A stretch of 64,000 nt of DNA, from positions 2,630,501-2,694,500 of the forward strand of contig NZ_CP157743.1 of assembly GCF_030717995.2 (NCBI RefSeq). The letters are read 5' to 3'. Below, piece by piece: positions 44,349-54,033 of the stretch (positions are counted from its first letter, which is position 1; every line of letters begins with the position of its first letter). Below the pieces are notes generated by a model that saw only the letters and a program-made list of their open reading frames with translations, ran no database searches and had not been told where the DNA came from. The DNA is from Methylomarinum sp. Ch1-1. GTDB taxonomy: Bacteria; Pseudomonadota; Gammaproteobacteria; Methylococcales; Methylomonadaceae. The translations under genes were made by a program, and so were the position numbers.

Positions 44349-45356
44349 TTAGTTGCTGGACAGGGAAAGGGTGTTGATGTTCAGCATCTGCTGAGCGCGC
44401 TTATCGGCGCCGGAAGGCAGGGGTATCGTGCTGGATTCGATCCAGGCCGCGATGTCACGCCATAAAACCGGCGCCTGCAGATCTCGCAACAGCATGTGGT
44501 AACCGTCCTGATAGAAGGCGATGGTTTTATCGCTCGGGTCGGCGCTCAGCAAATTCCGCAAAAACAGATAGGTCGGCTGTCGCGGTATGATTTCATCCTT
44601 TTCCCCGTACAATATCAGCGTGTCGACGTTCAGTAATTCCGCATTGTCCAGCGCCTGGTCCATCAGGTTGGTCAAGCCGTAGATGGCGTCCACCCGGGTT
44701 TTTTTGATCACCAACGGGTCCTGACCCAGGGCCTTCAGCATCTCGATGTTGTCCGAAGGGGTAATTTCCAGGTCCTCGCCGGTCAGCGTCAGCCAGGGCA
44801 GGCTGTGCGATAACGACCAAAGCAAGGCGGTTTGGTACCAAGGCATGGTTTTTCTACCCCAGACGGCAGGCGCGGCCAGGATGATGCCGTTGACCCGCGG
44901 TTTTATCGATCGCGTCATCGTGTTGATGATCACCGCTCCCCCCATGCTTTCACCGAGCAGATAAACAGGCGTATCGGGATGGCGAGCTTTGATCAGGTTT
45001 ACGAATGTGGCTAGATCTTCGCAATAGGTTTCGATGCCGCTCCAGTAACCGCGCTTGGGACTTTCGCCGAAGCCGCGCTGATCATAGGCATAGGAGGTGA
45101 TGTTGCGCCGAGCAAAATAGTCGCCGGGTTTATCGAAAAAATTCCGGTAATCATTAAAACCATGCAGGGCGATCAACACCGCCTCGATATCGTTCGCCTG
45201 CCAGCTTCGCAAAGCTAATTTCACGCCGTCCTCGGTAACAAAGGCATGCTCCGTCAAATAACCATGGCCGACATCCGGCCCGGGTTTGATCACGACCGGC
45301 GTACACCCGTATACAATCAACAACAAAAAAAGGGGACAGGCTACTTTAATTTTCAT
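44349..45356 (-). CDS. Alpha/beta-hydrolase lipoprotein (lysophospholipase/monoacylglycerol lipase type)
   Basis: 335 residues. The catalytic Ser is in LLGESMGGAVI, the oxyanion region is LIALHGFNDYRNFF, Asp is likely in LILYGEKDEIIP and His in DGYHMLLRD. The lipobox is IVYGC. The gene start overlaps the end of the REP-transposase element: the bases of its GTAGCCTGTCCCC end are translated as VACPL within the signal peptide, so the original 5' end and promoter seem to have been replaced. ATG 45356 was chosen; a GTG at 45362 overlaps the transposase stop. Confidence 0.88.
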   Translation of the reverse strand: MKIKVACPLFLLLIVYGCTPVVIKPGPDVGHGYLTEHAFVTEDGVKLALRSWQANDIEAVLIALHGFNDYRNFFDKPGDYFARRNITSYAYDQRGFGESPKRGYWSGIETYCEDLATFVNLIKARHPDTPVYLLGESMGGAVIINTMTRSIKPRVNGIILAAPAVWGRKTMPWYQTALLWSLSHSLPWLTLTGEDLEITPSDNIEMLKALGQDPLVIKKTRVDAIYGLTNLMDQALDNAELLNVDTLILYGEKDEIIPRQPTYLFLRNLLSADPSDKTIAFYQDGYHMLLRDLQAPVLWRDIAAWIESSTIPLPSGADKRAQQMLNINTLSLSSN

Positions 45357-46102
45357 CTTCACTTTCTGTTCGGTCTTCCACGCTTATTGAGTGTCGACAA
45401 AAGGCCAAATTCCGCTGCCGTCTTCTGCTGCCAATGTTCAACACCCAGCGGAGCTTGACGATTGACGCTGTTGCGTATTTTAACCAGTTCTTTGGCGTAG
45501 ATAGGTTTATTGACATAGCCTGTCCAGGCATCGTTTGGCTTTATCAAGGAAGTGTTGAGCAGATCCCTGTTTTTATGAAGACGTTCATAGAGAGAACTAT
45601 AGGGCCAATCTTCGGCGTTCTTGACCAGGTTCGCCCTTTTGGCGTTCGCTTCGATGTAACGCATCAGCGTGATATAGTAGCTTTCCCGTTCGACAATAAA
45701 GCTTTTGTAGCGTCCTTGCCATACATGGCCGGAAGTATTGTTCTTTTTATGGTAATAGCGAACATGCGATGTCAACACCCACTGCATGAACCGGCTGAGG
45801 CTTTTTTCCCGATGAGGAACCAGCATACAATGAAAGTGGTTGGGCATCAGGCAATAGGCATGGATCTCGATAGCTTCTTTTTGCTTGGCGGTTTTCAGCA
45901 GTTCCAGAAAATAGTCATAGTCCTCTTCATCATCATAGACTCGCATCTGCCTATTGCCGCGGTTGATGATATGGTAAATTCCGCCTGCCTTCTCTCCGCG
46001 CGCTATACGGGGCATATTTCACCTCTGTTAGAGCTAGCATTACGATGATTTTAACGGATTTATCTAAAGTAGTCTGATTTTAAAGTAGCCTGTCCCCTTT
46101 TT
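45328..46102 (-). mobile_element. REP-associated transposase element 2
   Basis: 775 bp with near-perfect inverted ends of about 22 bp, GTAGCCTGTCCCCTTTTT facing outward on both sides (complement at 45328-45347; direct at 46085-46102). The right side has an extra half copy (AAAGTAGTCTG at 46066). A solo end occurs at 3605-3645. It lies between the lipase and the alkaline phosphatase genes. Confidence 0.85.
45359..46015 (-). CDS. REP-associated tyrosine transposase, copy 2
   Basis: 218-residue Y1/HUH transposase: GGIYHIINRGNRQMRVYD, the HUH pair in MPNHFHCMLVPH, and the Tyr helix LMRYIEANAKRANLV. WQGRYKSFIVERESYY is the usual central motif. The frame is intact. Sequence and termini differ clearly from copies 1 and 3, so three separate lineages are present. 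The stop overlaps the alternative start of the downstream lipase gene. Confidence 0.93.
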   Translation of the reverse strand: MPRIARGEKAGGIYHIINRGNRQMRVYDDEEDYDYFLELLKTAKQKEAIEIHAYCLMPNHFHCMLVPHREKSLSRFMQWVLTSHVRYYHKKNNTSGHVWQGRYKSFIVERESYYITLMRYIEANAKRANLVKNAEDWPYSSLYERLHKNRDLLNTSLIKPNDAWTGYVNKPIYAKELVKIRNSVNRQAPLGVEHWQQKTAAEFGLLSTLNKRGRPNRK

Positions 46103-46117
46103 CTTTGAGGTGAGAAT

Positions 46118-47743
46118 ATGGAAACAATCATGAAACGTTTGTTAATTTTTATTGCCATCAGTTACGGATTGCTGCTGACGGCTTGCAGTCAACCGCTGGT
46201 TAAACAAGACAGGCAGGTTCGCCAGCCGGTTAAAAATCTGATTCTGATGATCGGCGACGGCATGGGGCCTCAACAACTAGGGCTGCTGCGAGAATATGCC
46301 CGCCGAGCTCAGTCTTCTCGCTATCTCGCTCAAAATGGCAAGACGGCGTTTGACCGTTTTGCCGAGCAGGGCTTAGTCGGCCTGTCGTCAAATGGGCCGG
46401 CCGATGCGTTGGTCGTCGATTCCGCCTGTTCTGCTTCGCAGCTGGCCAGCGGCATCAGTTCCAATAGTGAAATGATCGGTCTGGATCAGTGGGGTAATCC
46501 GGTCGAAACGATATTGGAAAAGGCCAAACAGCAGGGTAAGGCGACGGGCCTGGTTTCCGACACCCGCATCACTCATGCGACACCCGCGGCCTTTGCCAGC
46601 CATCAACGCCACCGTTCGCTGGAAAATGCGATTGCCGACGAGATGCTGAGCGGCAATCAGGTTGATGTGATGTTATCCGGCGGCTTGCGTCATTGGCTGC
46701 CACAGTCGGTCAACACAATGGCTGAGACTAGGGCGGCTATCGCCCGCTTGATCGATGAGCCGGCCATCGAATTGGTCTCGGCCAGACGGGACCAACACAA
46801 CCTGCTGGAGCAGGCTAGGCGTCAGGGTTATGCGCTGGCCTTCAACCGCAGGCAGCTGCAACAGGCGAAGGGAGGAAAAATAGTGGGCTTGTTCGCCTCC
46901 TCGGCGATGCAGGATGCCTTGGACGATCATCATCGACGCAATCCTCACCAGCCTTCGCTGGCCGAGATGACGAAAAAGGCGCTGGAGGGTCTGGAACAAA
47001 ATCCAAACGGATTTTTTCTGATGGTCGAAGGCGGCCAGATCGATTGGGCGGGACATAATAATGACGCCGGCGAGCTACTGCATGAAATGATACGATTCGA
47101 ACAGGCCGTGGCCGCGGTGTTTGCCTGGGCGAAACATCGCCAGGATACCCTGGTCATCATCACCGCCGATCATGAAACCGGCGGCTTCGGTTTCAGCTAT
47201 AGTCGCTATCGTGTTCCCGAGGCCAAGCCTTTGCCCGGAGCGGCGTTCGCCGAGCATCTCTACCAACCGAATTTCAATTTCGCCGACCCGGTCGTATTGG
47301 ACCGTCTTTACGCCCAGAAAAAGAGTTTTTATCAGATCTGGCGTCAGGCCAAGGGCGAAAGGGCGGCGCCGGACGCAGATTCATTGTTGGCCGCGATAAA
47401 TGCCAACAGCGCCTATAAAATCGACAAACTGGCGGCGGGCAGGATACTGGAAAAAGAAGCCAACGCCTATTACAGGCCGGGCCATCGCTATCTGAAGGCG
47501 AAGCAATTTCCCAAAGTCGATGATTTCGAAGAATTTTATGTTTACGGCGACGGTGTCCATCTGGACCTGATCGGGCGGGCGCTGGCCAAACAGCAAAATA
47601 TCGTCTGGGCGACCGGCACGCATACCCATACGCCGGTGCCGGTGATTGCCTGGGGACCGGAACGCCATGTCCGCCGTTTTTCCACGTTGTCCCACCATAC
47701 CGAAATAGGACTATGGATGATGGAGGCATTAACGAGTCAATGA
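46118..47743 (+). CDS. Alkaline phosphatase, lipoprotein
   Basis: 541-residue PhoA-type metal phosphomonoesterase with a lipoprotein signal (lipobox LLTAC). First metal ligand in LILMIGDGMGPQQ, nucleophile Ser in VVDSACSASQLASG, metal ligands in HATPAAFASHQ, EGGQIDWAGHNND, TADHETGGFG and the C-terminal THTHTPVPV. The length exceeds E. coli PhoA because of inserts around 330-450. GAGG lies 8 bp before the ATG at 46118. It begins 15 bp after a REP-transposase element, so its promoter may lie within that element. No Pho box is recognised. Confidence 0.92.
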   Translation: METIMKRLLIFIAISYGLLLTACSQPLVKQDRQVRQPVKNLILMIGDGMGPQQLGLLREYARRAQSSRYLAQNGKTAFDRFAEQGLVGLSSNGPADALVVDSACSASQLASGISSNSEMIGLDQWGNPVETILEKAKQQGKATGLVSDTRITHATPAAFASHQRHRSLENAIADEMLSGNQVDVMLSGGLRHWLPQSVNTMAETRAAIARLIDEPAIELVSARRDQHNLLEQARRQGYALAFNRRQLQQAKGGKIVGLFASSAMQDALDDHHRRNPHQPSLAEMTKKALEGLEQNPNGFFLMVEGGQIDWAGHNNDAGELLHEMIRFEQAVAAVFAWAKHRQDTLVIITADHETGGFGFSYSRYRVPEAKPLPGAAFAEHLYQPNFNFADPVVLDRLYAQKKSFYQIWRQAKGERAAPDADSLLAAINANSAYKIDKLAAGRILEKEANAYYRPGHRYLKAKQFPKVDDFEEFYVYGDGVHLDLIGRALAKQQNIVWATGTHTHTPVPVIAWGPERHVRRFSTLSHHTEIGLWMMEALTSQ

Positions 47744-47849
47744 TAGCGGCATTTTTGCCTCGTTTATCAATCCATTTGTCGGTGTTATGCACAAAATGGT
47801 TTTTGCTCGCTATCTTTTTGCCGTCGACAGGGCAGAGAAGCTGAAAAAT

Positions 47850-47998
47850 AGCTATTGACTTTTTTATCTTATTGATAAATATAGATAAAGTTTAATTGAC
47901 TAAAAAAGATACAATTTAACAAAACTGTAATAAATACGTGGTCTCAGGACCGATTTGGACATGCTATCCACAAAGTTATCCACAGGTTTTGTGGGTAA
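47850..47998. other. AT-rich stretch with three DnaA boxes (origin-like)
   Basis: About 95 bp of AT-rich DNA (47850-47945, with TTATC and GATAA repeats) precede three DnaA-box matches within 35 bp: CTATCCACA (47964-47972, one mismatch), TTATCCACA (47976-47984, perfect) and TTACCCACA on the minus strand (47990-47998, one mismatch). The layout resembles an unwinding element plus DnaA array, but no dnaA, dnaN or gidA gene is near. It could be a replication origin, a DnaA-titration site or a DnaA-regulated promoter. The remaining bases to 48250 hold no gene. Confidence 0.45.
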
Positions 47999-48250
47999 CT
48001 GCAAAATTTTTAATCGTTATCGGCAGTTAGCGATTTTTTGTATAAACAACTGGCAAATGATGTGATAAATTGTGCGTTTTTTTGACGGTCGGCGGTTAAA
48101 GAATTTTGGCTCGACTGGGTTGGTGTTTTCGCCGACTGAAACAGCAGCGATTAACCGTCGGACGATGATTCAATGCTGTCCGAGCAAGCTAAGTCGTTAC
48201 ATCCGCGCCGGTCGCGTTACAATATCGCTCGCTATGAACCGAGAAGATCG

Positions 48251-48889
48251 ATGACGAATGAAATTAAAGTACTGTTAGTCGACGACCATGCCGTGGTCAG
48301 AGCCGGCTTCAAGATGCTGCTGTCGGCGGTGGCGGGCATGGATGTCTGCGGCGAAGCCGAGCGCGGCGAGCAGGCGATTCAACTGTATCAGGATTTGCAG
48401 CCCGATATCGTCGTGATGGATTTATCGATGCCCGGTATCGGCGGACTGGAAACGATACGCCGCCTGTTGCAGCGCTATGATCATATCAACATTCTGGTGT
48501 TCAGCGTTCATCATGAACAGGTTTATGTGAACAGGGCGTTATCGGCCGGCGCCAAAGGCTATATCACCAAAAACAGTGCGCCGGAAATTCTGCCTGAAGC
48601 GATTGAAAACATCGTGCAGGGGCAACGCTATATCGAAGTCGGACTGCTGAAGGAATCATCGGGACAGGATTATCAGGCGATAGTCGACGCCTTCTCGGCG
48701 CGGGAATTCGATGTATTCAGGTTGCTGGCCAAAGGCCTGACGGTGCAGAAAATTGCCGGGGAGCTCTGTCTTGGCTATAAGACCGTCGCCAATTACGCCA
48801 CCCAAATCAAGAAAAAATTGCAGGCCGAGAGTATTGCCGAGCTGCCGCAGATCGCGCAAGCGCTCGGCATAAACGTAATGCCGGAATAA
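48251..48889 (+). CDS. NarL/LuxR-family response regulator
   Basis: 212 residues. The receiver has the acidic pair in LLVDDHAVVRAGF, the phospho-acceptor Asp in DIVVMDLSMPG, a Ser in LVFSVHHEQ and Lys in AKGYITKNSA. The LuxR-type HTH is in FSAREFDVFRLLAKGLTVQKIAGELCLG and KTVANYATQIKKKL. Overall it resembles UvrY/GacA. No histidine kinase gene is adjacent. Start ATG 48251 gives the normal receiver N-terminus; the upstream extension to 48173 is not conserved-looking. The SMC operon begins 40 bp downstream. Confidence 0.92.
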   Translation: MTNEIKVLLVDDHAVVRAGFKMLLSAVAGMDVCGEAERGEQAIQLYQDLQPDIVVMDLSMPGIGGLETIRRLLQRYDHINILVFSVHHEQVYVNRALSAGAKGYITKNSAPEILPEAIENIVQGQRYIEVGLLKESSGQDYQAIVDAFSAREFDVFRLLAKGLTVQKIAGELCLGYKTVANYATQIKKKLQAESIAELPQIAQALGINVMPE

Positions 48890-48929
48890 TTGCAGCGCGG
48901 CCTGACAGCAACAAGAACGAGGGAACGCC

Positions 48930-49736
48930 TTGGCTTTCGACGAACGGATTGCACATTATCTCGATAACATTATCGCCGCCAAACCGGTCAATTTCGATCG
49001 TTTGCGTCAGCTGCTGAATCGGCAAGGCTATGACGATCAGACGCTGTTCAAGATCTTTGCCGTCGACAAGACTTCCCGGTCTCGTTACCGGATCAGCATC
49101 CTAGACCGACGATTGTTCGCCCAGCTGCAGGCTGATTTCCCCGTCTATCCAGTCAACGATAGAGTCAGCGCCGCGCGCGCCGGCGATAGTCATAAGCGTC
49201 CGGTCAGTCGGGCGATGATCATCCTGTGGCCTAGCCAGCAGGAGCATCCGGTCGTCGTCATCAATGATGCGGACGGCATTAACACGCCGATGGCCTTGGC
49301 GAAACGCCTGCTGATTGTCGAGAACCAGGAAAACTTCGTGCAAAAACAGCGCACGCTAGCTTTTCTGCGCCATCAGTATGCCGATTTCGCCGACATCGAG
49401 CTCGATATCGCTCATGGCGCCGGCAACGCGATCACTAACCGTCTGAACAAGGCCTTCTTCGATCGTTATCAACGGATCGACTGCCTGTTGGACCTGGATC
49501 TAGGCGGGCTGGAAATATTTGCTAATTTGCATAAATTGACCGATCATGCCCGGCTGCATTTTATGCTGCCGCCTTGCGCCGAAAAATTGTTGGCTCAATC
49601 CAAGCTGAAGCTTGCGGAGAAGCATCTGCCGGCCTTGCGCAAGCACCACGATCACTATCCGGCATTGCGGCCGGCCATAGAGCTGATCGTCAGGCAGCAA
49701 CGCATGCTGGAACAGGAAATGTATTTACAGGAATAA
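48930..49736 (+). CDS. JetD/MksG-like Toprim nuclease subunit of the SMC system
   Basis: 268 residues. The C-terminal half is Toprim-like (DUF2220 type): Glu in LLIVENQENFVQKQ, then GAGNAITNRLNKAFF and the DxD in LLDLDLGGLEIFANL. In Wadjet systems this subunit cuts plasmid DNA handed to it by the SMC complex. The N-terminal half is shorter than in typical JetD. The TTG start has GAGGGA 5 bp before it. The stop overlaps the next start by one base (TAATG). Its place as first gene is unusual, as jetD is normally last. Confidence 0.78.
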   Translation: MAFDERIAHYLDNIIAAKPVNFDRLRQLLNRQGYDDQTLFKIFAVDKTSRSRYRISILDRRLFAQLQADFPVYPVNDRVSAARAGDSHKRPVSRAMIILWPSQQEHPVVVINDADGINTPMALAKRLLIVENQENFVQKQRTLAFLRHQYADFADIELDIAHGAGNAITNRLNKAFFDRYQRIDCLLDLDLGGLEIFANLHKLTDHARLHFMLPPCAEKLLAQSKLKLAEKHLPALRKHHDHYPALRPAIELIVRQQRMLEQEMYLQE

Positions 49737-52648
49737 TGTTGGAAAATTTGGAATTATTGGAAAAAAAGACCGCCTATGCGGTCAATAAGCTGATCGCGAT
49801 CAACTCGATCAGTTACTGTTATGTCGAGTTGCCCATAGACCGCCATTGCGCGCTGTTCGGACGCAACAATTTGGGCAAGACTTCGTTGCTGAACGCGTTG
49901 AAGCTGCATTTGTTTCCGGAGATCAGTTTCAACGATTGTAAGGGTAAATTTGCCTTCAAGTCATCGAAGGGGGAGCTGTATTCCAGCGAAGACAGTTACA
50001 GCTATTATTTCCCCAGCGACAGCAGTTTTCTGATTCTGGAGGCGGAAAACATCCACGGCCCTTTCTGCCTGATTCTGTTCAAATCCAACAGCAGCTTCGG
50101 TTATCAGCGATTGGCTTTGCCCTGCGCTTATGACGAGATCCGCGGGCAATTCTGGGATATCGACAACACCGAGATTAATAACGGGCTGGGCAGCCCGGTG
50201 GCGGATCTGGGCATTCCTAAAATTCTTGCCCTGTATCAGCAGTATAAAGCGGCCGGCGCGGTCATCCTGAAGACTAAAAAAGACATCAAGGACAAGCTGT
50301 TCAGCCATAGCCCGCTGCAGCGGGCCAAGGGCCGTTACTGTCTGGTTCCGTTGAAGGAAGGCGGCATGGAGCGCGAATTGAGCGCCTTTCGCCAGCTGAT
50401 GAATTTTACCTTCGAAATCGCCAAGACCGACACCAAGGGGCTGACCGACACCTTCGCGACGATCATCGAAAGCGGCAAAATCAACACCCAGGACAAACTG
50501 CACCAGGATTTGCAGGTGATTATGGATGACTATAACGAACTGCGCCAGAGCCAGGATAAGCTGAAGGCGATCGCCAATTATCGTGACGACTTCAGTCAAT
50601 TACAGACGATGCATCAACGCCGGAACGAGCAGAGACAAGCCTTCGCCGCGACGTTCGCAGCCTATGATGTTTGTTTGCGCAACACCGAAACGGAATGCCG
50701 TCGCTTAGTCGGGCAGCTCGAACCCGAGGTCGACAGATTGTATGCCTCACAGCAACGGCTCGGCCAACAAGACATCGAGCTGCAAAAACAGCACAGCGAA
50801 TTGGGCGGTCAGCTGAAGACCTTGAACAAGGATAGTCAGCAGTTGAAACTGGCCGTAGAGCAGTTCGAGAACATCCACAACCAATATCCCGAAGCGTCAC
50901 TGATCGAGCTACGCAAGCTGTTGCAAGATCGGGAGGAGGCGCTGAAGCAGAAAATCGATCATCTTCAGGACAATCAGCAGGCGATCGCGGCGCTGAGCGC
51001 CAAGGTCGGTGTGCAAAAAAGCAAGAATGCCGAGCGCAGCCGCAAAAAACAAGCGCTGGAGCAATACCAGCAATTGCTGGTCAGTCAACTCGATGAACAT
51101 AGCGCGGCGGTGCTGAGCAACCTGAATAGGCAGTTCGCCGAATTGATCGTCGATGTCGACGGGCGACAACGCGAAACCATCGAACGTTTCGCCGATCTGT
51201 TCAGCATCGAAGCGAATGGCCTGAATTTCCTCGGCGCAGCATTCGGCAGCGAGCCGGTCAAGTCGCCTCAGCAGTTTAAGGAGCAACTGCAAGGGGAGCT
51301 TGTACAGCTCGATCAAGCATTATTGCAACTGGATAGAGAGATTCTGGAACTGCAAAAAATCGCCAGCGCTTCCGGCGACGCCCAACAGCAGCAGTTGCAG
51401 CAGGCCGAGCAAGAAAGAATCAAGATCCATGAACAGTTGTTGATCGTCAACGGCATCGAATCGACCCGGCAACAGCAACAGGCCAGAACCGTCGAAATCG
51501 AGGAGCTCGAAAACGCCAGGGGGCAACTGGAAAAAGACCGGGAACGGATCCAAGTCGAACTGGAACAAAATCGCAGCGAGCACGCCGCCGGCAAGGAAAA
51601 ATTGCTAGCATTGCATAAGCGCTTGAAAGAGGCGACGGCGCTGATTCAGCGCCTGCAGAGTCTGAAGCCGCCGGAAGCGAACACCGCCGAATTTAAATCC
51701 GTCGACAGTGTTACGGCCGCCGACCTGAGCGAACTGGAAGGGGAGCGGGCCAAACTGGTCAAACTGAAGGAAGGCCTGGATGAGAACATCAACATCTTCG
51801 TTCAGTGCGGTCATTTCCATCTGCCGGTGGAGATCGCCTACAGCAGTTACAGCGATGAACAGCAAGAGGCCATCCTCGTGGCGCTGAACAACACTTTCGT
51901 CGCCTTGCCGCATCAATTGGAAACCCTGCAAAGCCGGGTCATCGAACATAACAAGATGACTGGCGCGAAGATTTCCGAGCTGACCGGCAACCGCAGCCAT
52001 ATTCGCGCCTTCATCAACAAGGTCAACAAACAATTCGAGCACTATCCCGTTTCCAACCTGCAAGACATCCGGGTGGAAATCGAGCTGGACCCGCGTTTCG
52101 AGGAGCTGATCGACGAGCTGGAGCAGACCAATCTGAACACCACCGATATTCATGACGACGCCTTGTATCAACGGCTGAATGCCTTCTGCGAGGATTTTTT
52201 CACCGGCGTGCGCGACAATCGCATCCTGGAGATGGGCAAAATCATCAAAAATGTTAAATACAGCTATCGCAAGGCCCATCGCGACCAACGCGAAGACAAG
52301 GACCAGAGCACCGGCACCAACGCCCTGATCAATTGCACCTTGTTGACGATTCTGCTCGGCGATCTGTTGGCGCAGGACAGCAAGCTGACCTTGCCGGTGA
52401 TTTTCGACGAGTTCACGGCGCTGGACGAATACAATCAGCGCACCGCGATCAAGGCCGCCGGCGAACACGGCTTCGCACTGTTCTGCGCCTCGCCCACCGA
52501 CACCGCGGAAGTGGTCTCAGTGGTCGATTATTACATCCATCTGGACGATTTTCACGTCAACACGCTGTACGACGCCAGCGGCGAGCGCGATGTCGTGTTT
52601 CATCATTTTCAGGAGCGTCTGTATCAGGAAACGGAGCGCCCGGCATGA
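49736..52648 (+). CDS. SMC-like ATPase subunit JetC/MksB
   Basis: 970 residues. Walker A is GRNNLGKTS at 42-50, two long coiled-coil arms run from about 320 to 700 around a short hinge, the ABC signature-like QSTGTNALI is near 865, and Walker B is VIFDEFTALDE (Asp891, Glu892). It forms the motor that extrudes DNA loops with the JetA/JetB kleisin module. ATG 49736 overlaps the previous stop; the longer upstream frame is not coding. It ends in an ATGA overlap with the next gene. Confidence 0.88.
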   Translation: MLENLELLEKKTAYAVNKLIAINSISYCYVELPIDRHCALFGRNNLGKTSLLNALKLHLFPEISFNDCKGKFAFKSSKGELYSSEDSYSYYFPSDSSFLILEAENIHGPFCLILFKSNSSFGYQRLALPCAYDEIRGQFWDIDNTEINNGLGSPVADLGIPKILALYQQYKAAGAVILKTKKDIKDKLFSHSPLQRAKGRYCLVPLKEGGMERELSAFRQLMNFTFEIAKTDTKGLTDTFATIIESGKINTQDKLHQDLQVIMDDYNELRQSQDKLKAIANYRDDFSQLQTMHQRRNEQRQAFAATFAAYDVCLRNTETECRRLVGQLEPEVDRLYASQQRLGQQDIELQKQHSELGGQLKTLNKDSQQLKLAVEQFENIHNQYPEASLIELRKLLQDREEALKQKIDHLQDNQQAIAALSAKVGVQKSKNAERSRKKQALEQYQQLLVSQLDEHSAAVLSNLNRQFAELIVDVDGRQRETIERFADLFSIEANGLNFLGAAFGSEPVKSPQQFKEQLQGELVQLDQALLQLDREILELQKIASASGDAQQQQLQQAEQERIKIHEQLLIVNGIESTRQQQQARTVEIEELENARGQLEKDRERIQVELEQNRSEHAAGKEKLLALHKRLKEATALIQRLQSLKPPEANTAEFKSVDSVTAADLSELEGERAKLVKLKEGLDENINIFVQCGHFHLPVEIAYSSYSDEQQEAILVALNNTFVALPHQLETLQSRVIEHNKMTGAKISELTGNRSHIRAFINKVNKQFEHYPVSNLQDIRVEIELDPRFEELIDELEQTNLNTTDIHDDALYQRLNAFCEDFFTGVRDNRILEMGKIIKNVKYSYRKAHRDQREDKDQSTGTNALINCTLLTILLGDLLAQDSKLTLPVIFDEFTALDEYNQRTAIKAAGEHGFALFCASPTDTAEVVSVVDYYIHLDDFHVNTLYDASGERDVVFHHFQERLYQETERPA

Positions 52649-54033
52649 TGCATGTCGCCCTGGACCGTACGCTGATCCTGTTGATCGAGCATAAGGAGCT
52701 GATGTTCAGACTGATCGACTACATGGACGGCAATCAGCGCCGGGACTTGCCGGCCGAGGTCTTTTTCAACAGTCTGCGCGCCAAGCTGGAGAGTCTGGCC
52801 AGCAGAACGGAGAGCGAACGTCTCGGCGACGCCTTCGATCTGGACAACCTGATCAAGACCGGCATCGTCGCCGAATTCAATCAGTCGCGCGGCACGATCG
52901 CCTTGCAACCGGCGGTGCTCGATATCTTTAGGTTGTTCGACAAGGAGCGGGTGCGCGGATTGCGCAGCGCGGAGTTGGAAAACATCCGCATCCAGCTGGA
53001 AAACGCCTATCGTCAGCATCAAACATTGAGCTTCGCCGACGACAACATCGCCTTCCTGGAGCAACGCGATCATCTGTTCGATTTGCTGCGCAGGATCAAC
53101 AGCCAGATTCAGAACAACACCGCCCATTTGCAGCATCAGGCCGACCGCCTGTCGAAACGGCTGGATCATGATCCGACGCTATTGTCGCTCGATGAGTCGC
53201 GCCAACATCGAGACATGCTGGTGCAGGTCAAGCAAATTTACGACCGCGAAATCATTCCGACGCTGGAGTTTCTGAACAGCCGGGAATACAGCAAGGTCAA
53301 GGCGCCGCTGATCCTGATCGACGAGCTTAGCAGACTCTACGACCTCCGCGGCTATGAAGACGACAGCTATTACATAGACCAATATAAGCTGTCGATCCTC
53401 AGTCATTACAAATCGGTCGAGAAAGTCAAACAAACGCTGCAGCGTTATTTGCACCAGGAGCGCCGGCACCGGCTGACCTACAACGCCATCGAACAAGCTT
53501 ATCTGCATTTGCAGCAGCTGGCGCAGGGCACCTTCACCGAGAAATTGAAAGACAAATATATCTTCAAGGCGCTGGAGCAGGACATGCTGTATTTCAACGG
53601 ACTGAAGACTCATGCCGCGGCCCAGGATGCGCGTATTGAATGGAATCCTCGCAATCATGTGATTTATTTCAACGAATATCTGGTCAACCGGCAGGCGCGC
53701 AGGCGCAGCGACAGCCCGGCCGAGATCACCACCTTCGATAAGGAACGGCTGACCGAGCCGAACAACGCCTTGAAACGCCGAATCAGACAACTGGTCGACC
53801 TATGCCATATCGAACCGCCGGTGGATGATCTCTATGCCGAACTTCACCATTATCTCGCCGAACATCTGTCGCGGGATTATCAATTGCCTTATCTGCTCTA
53901 TGGCGTCAGCTGCTTCAAGCAGCGGCATGGCGCTAAGTTCAAAATAAAGGTCGCATTCGAACGGCCGCAGCGGCGGATCCGATATCACAATCACGTCCTG
54001 GAATACAACAAACGCCTGTTATCCGATGATTAG
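52645..54033 (+). CDS. Kleisin-like subunit JetA/MksF
   Basis: 462 residues, almost entirely helical, with a winged-helix-like N-terminus (LILLIEHKELMFRLIDYMDG) and a central coiled coil (about 110-190, NIRIQLENAYRQHQTLS and QHQADRLSKRLDHD). The C-terminal part would contact the ATPase head. Assignment depends on operon position between the SMC ATPase and the small JetB-like gene. It starts in the ATGA overlap with jetC. Confidence 0.78.
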   Translation: MMHVALDRTLILLIEHKELMFRLIDYMDGNQRRDLPAEVFFNSLRAKLESLASRTESERLGDAFDLDNLIKTGIVAEFNQSRGTIALQPAVLDIFRLFDKERVRGLRSAELENIRIQLENAYRQHQTLSFADDNIAFLEQRDHLFDLLRRINSQIQNNTAHLQHQADRLSKRLDHDPTLLSLDESRQHRDMLVQVKQIYDREIIPTLEFLNSREYSKVKAPLILIDELSRLYDLRGYEDDSYYIDQYKLSILSHYKSVEKVKQTLQRYLHQERRHRLTYNAIEQAYLHLQQLAQGTFTEKLKDKYIFKALEQDMLYFNGLKTHAAAQDARIEWNPRNHVIYFNEYLVNRQARRRSDSPAEITTFDKERLTEPNNALKRRIRQLVDLCHIEPPVDDLYAELHHYLAEHLSRDYQLPYLLYGVSCFKQRHGAKFKIKVAFERPQRRIRYHNHVLEYNKRLLSDD

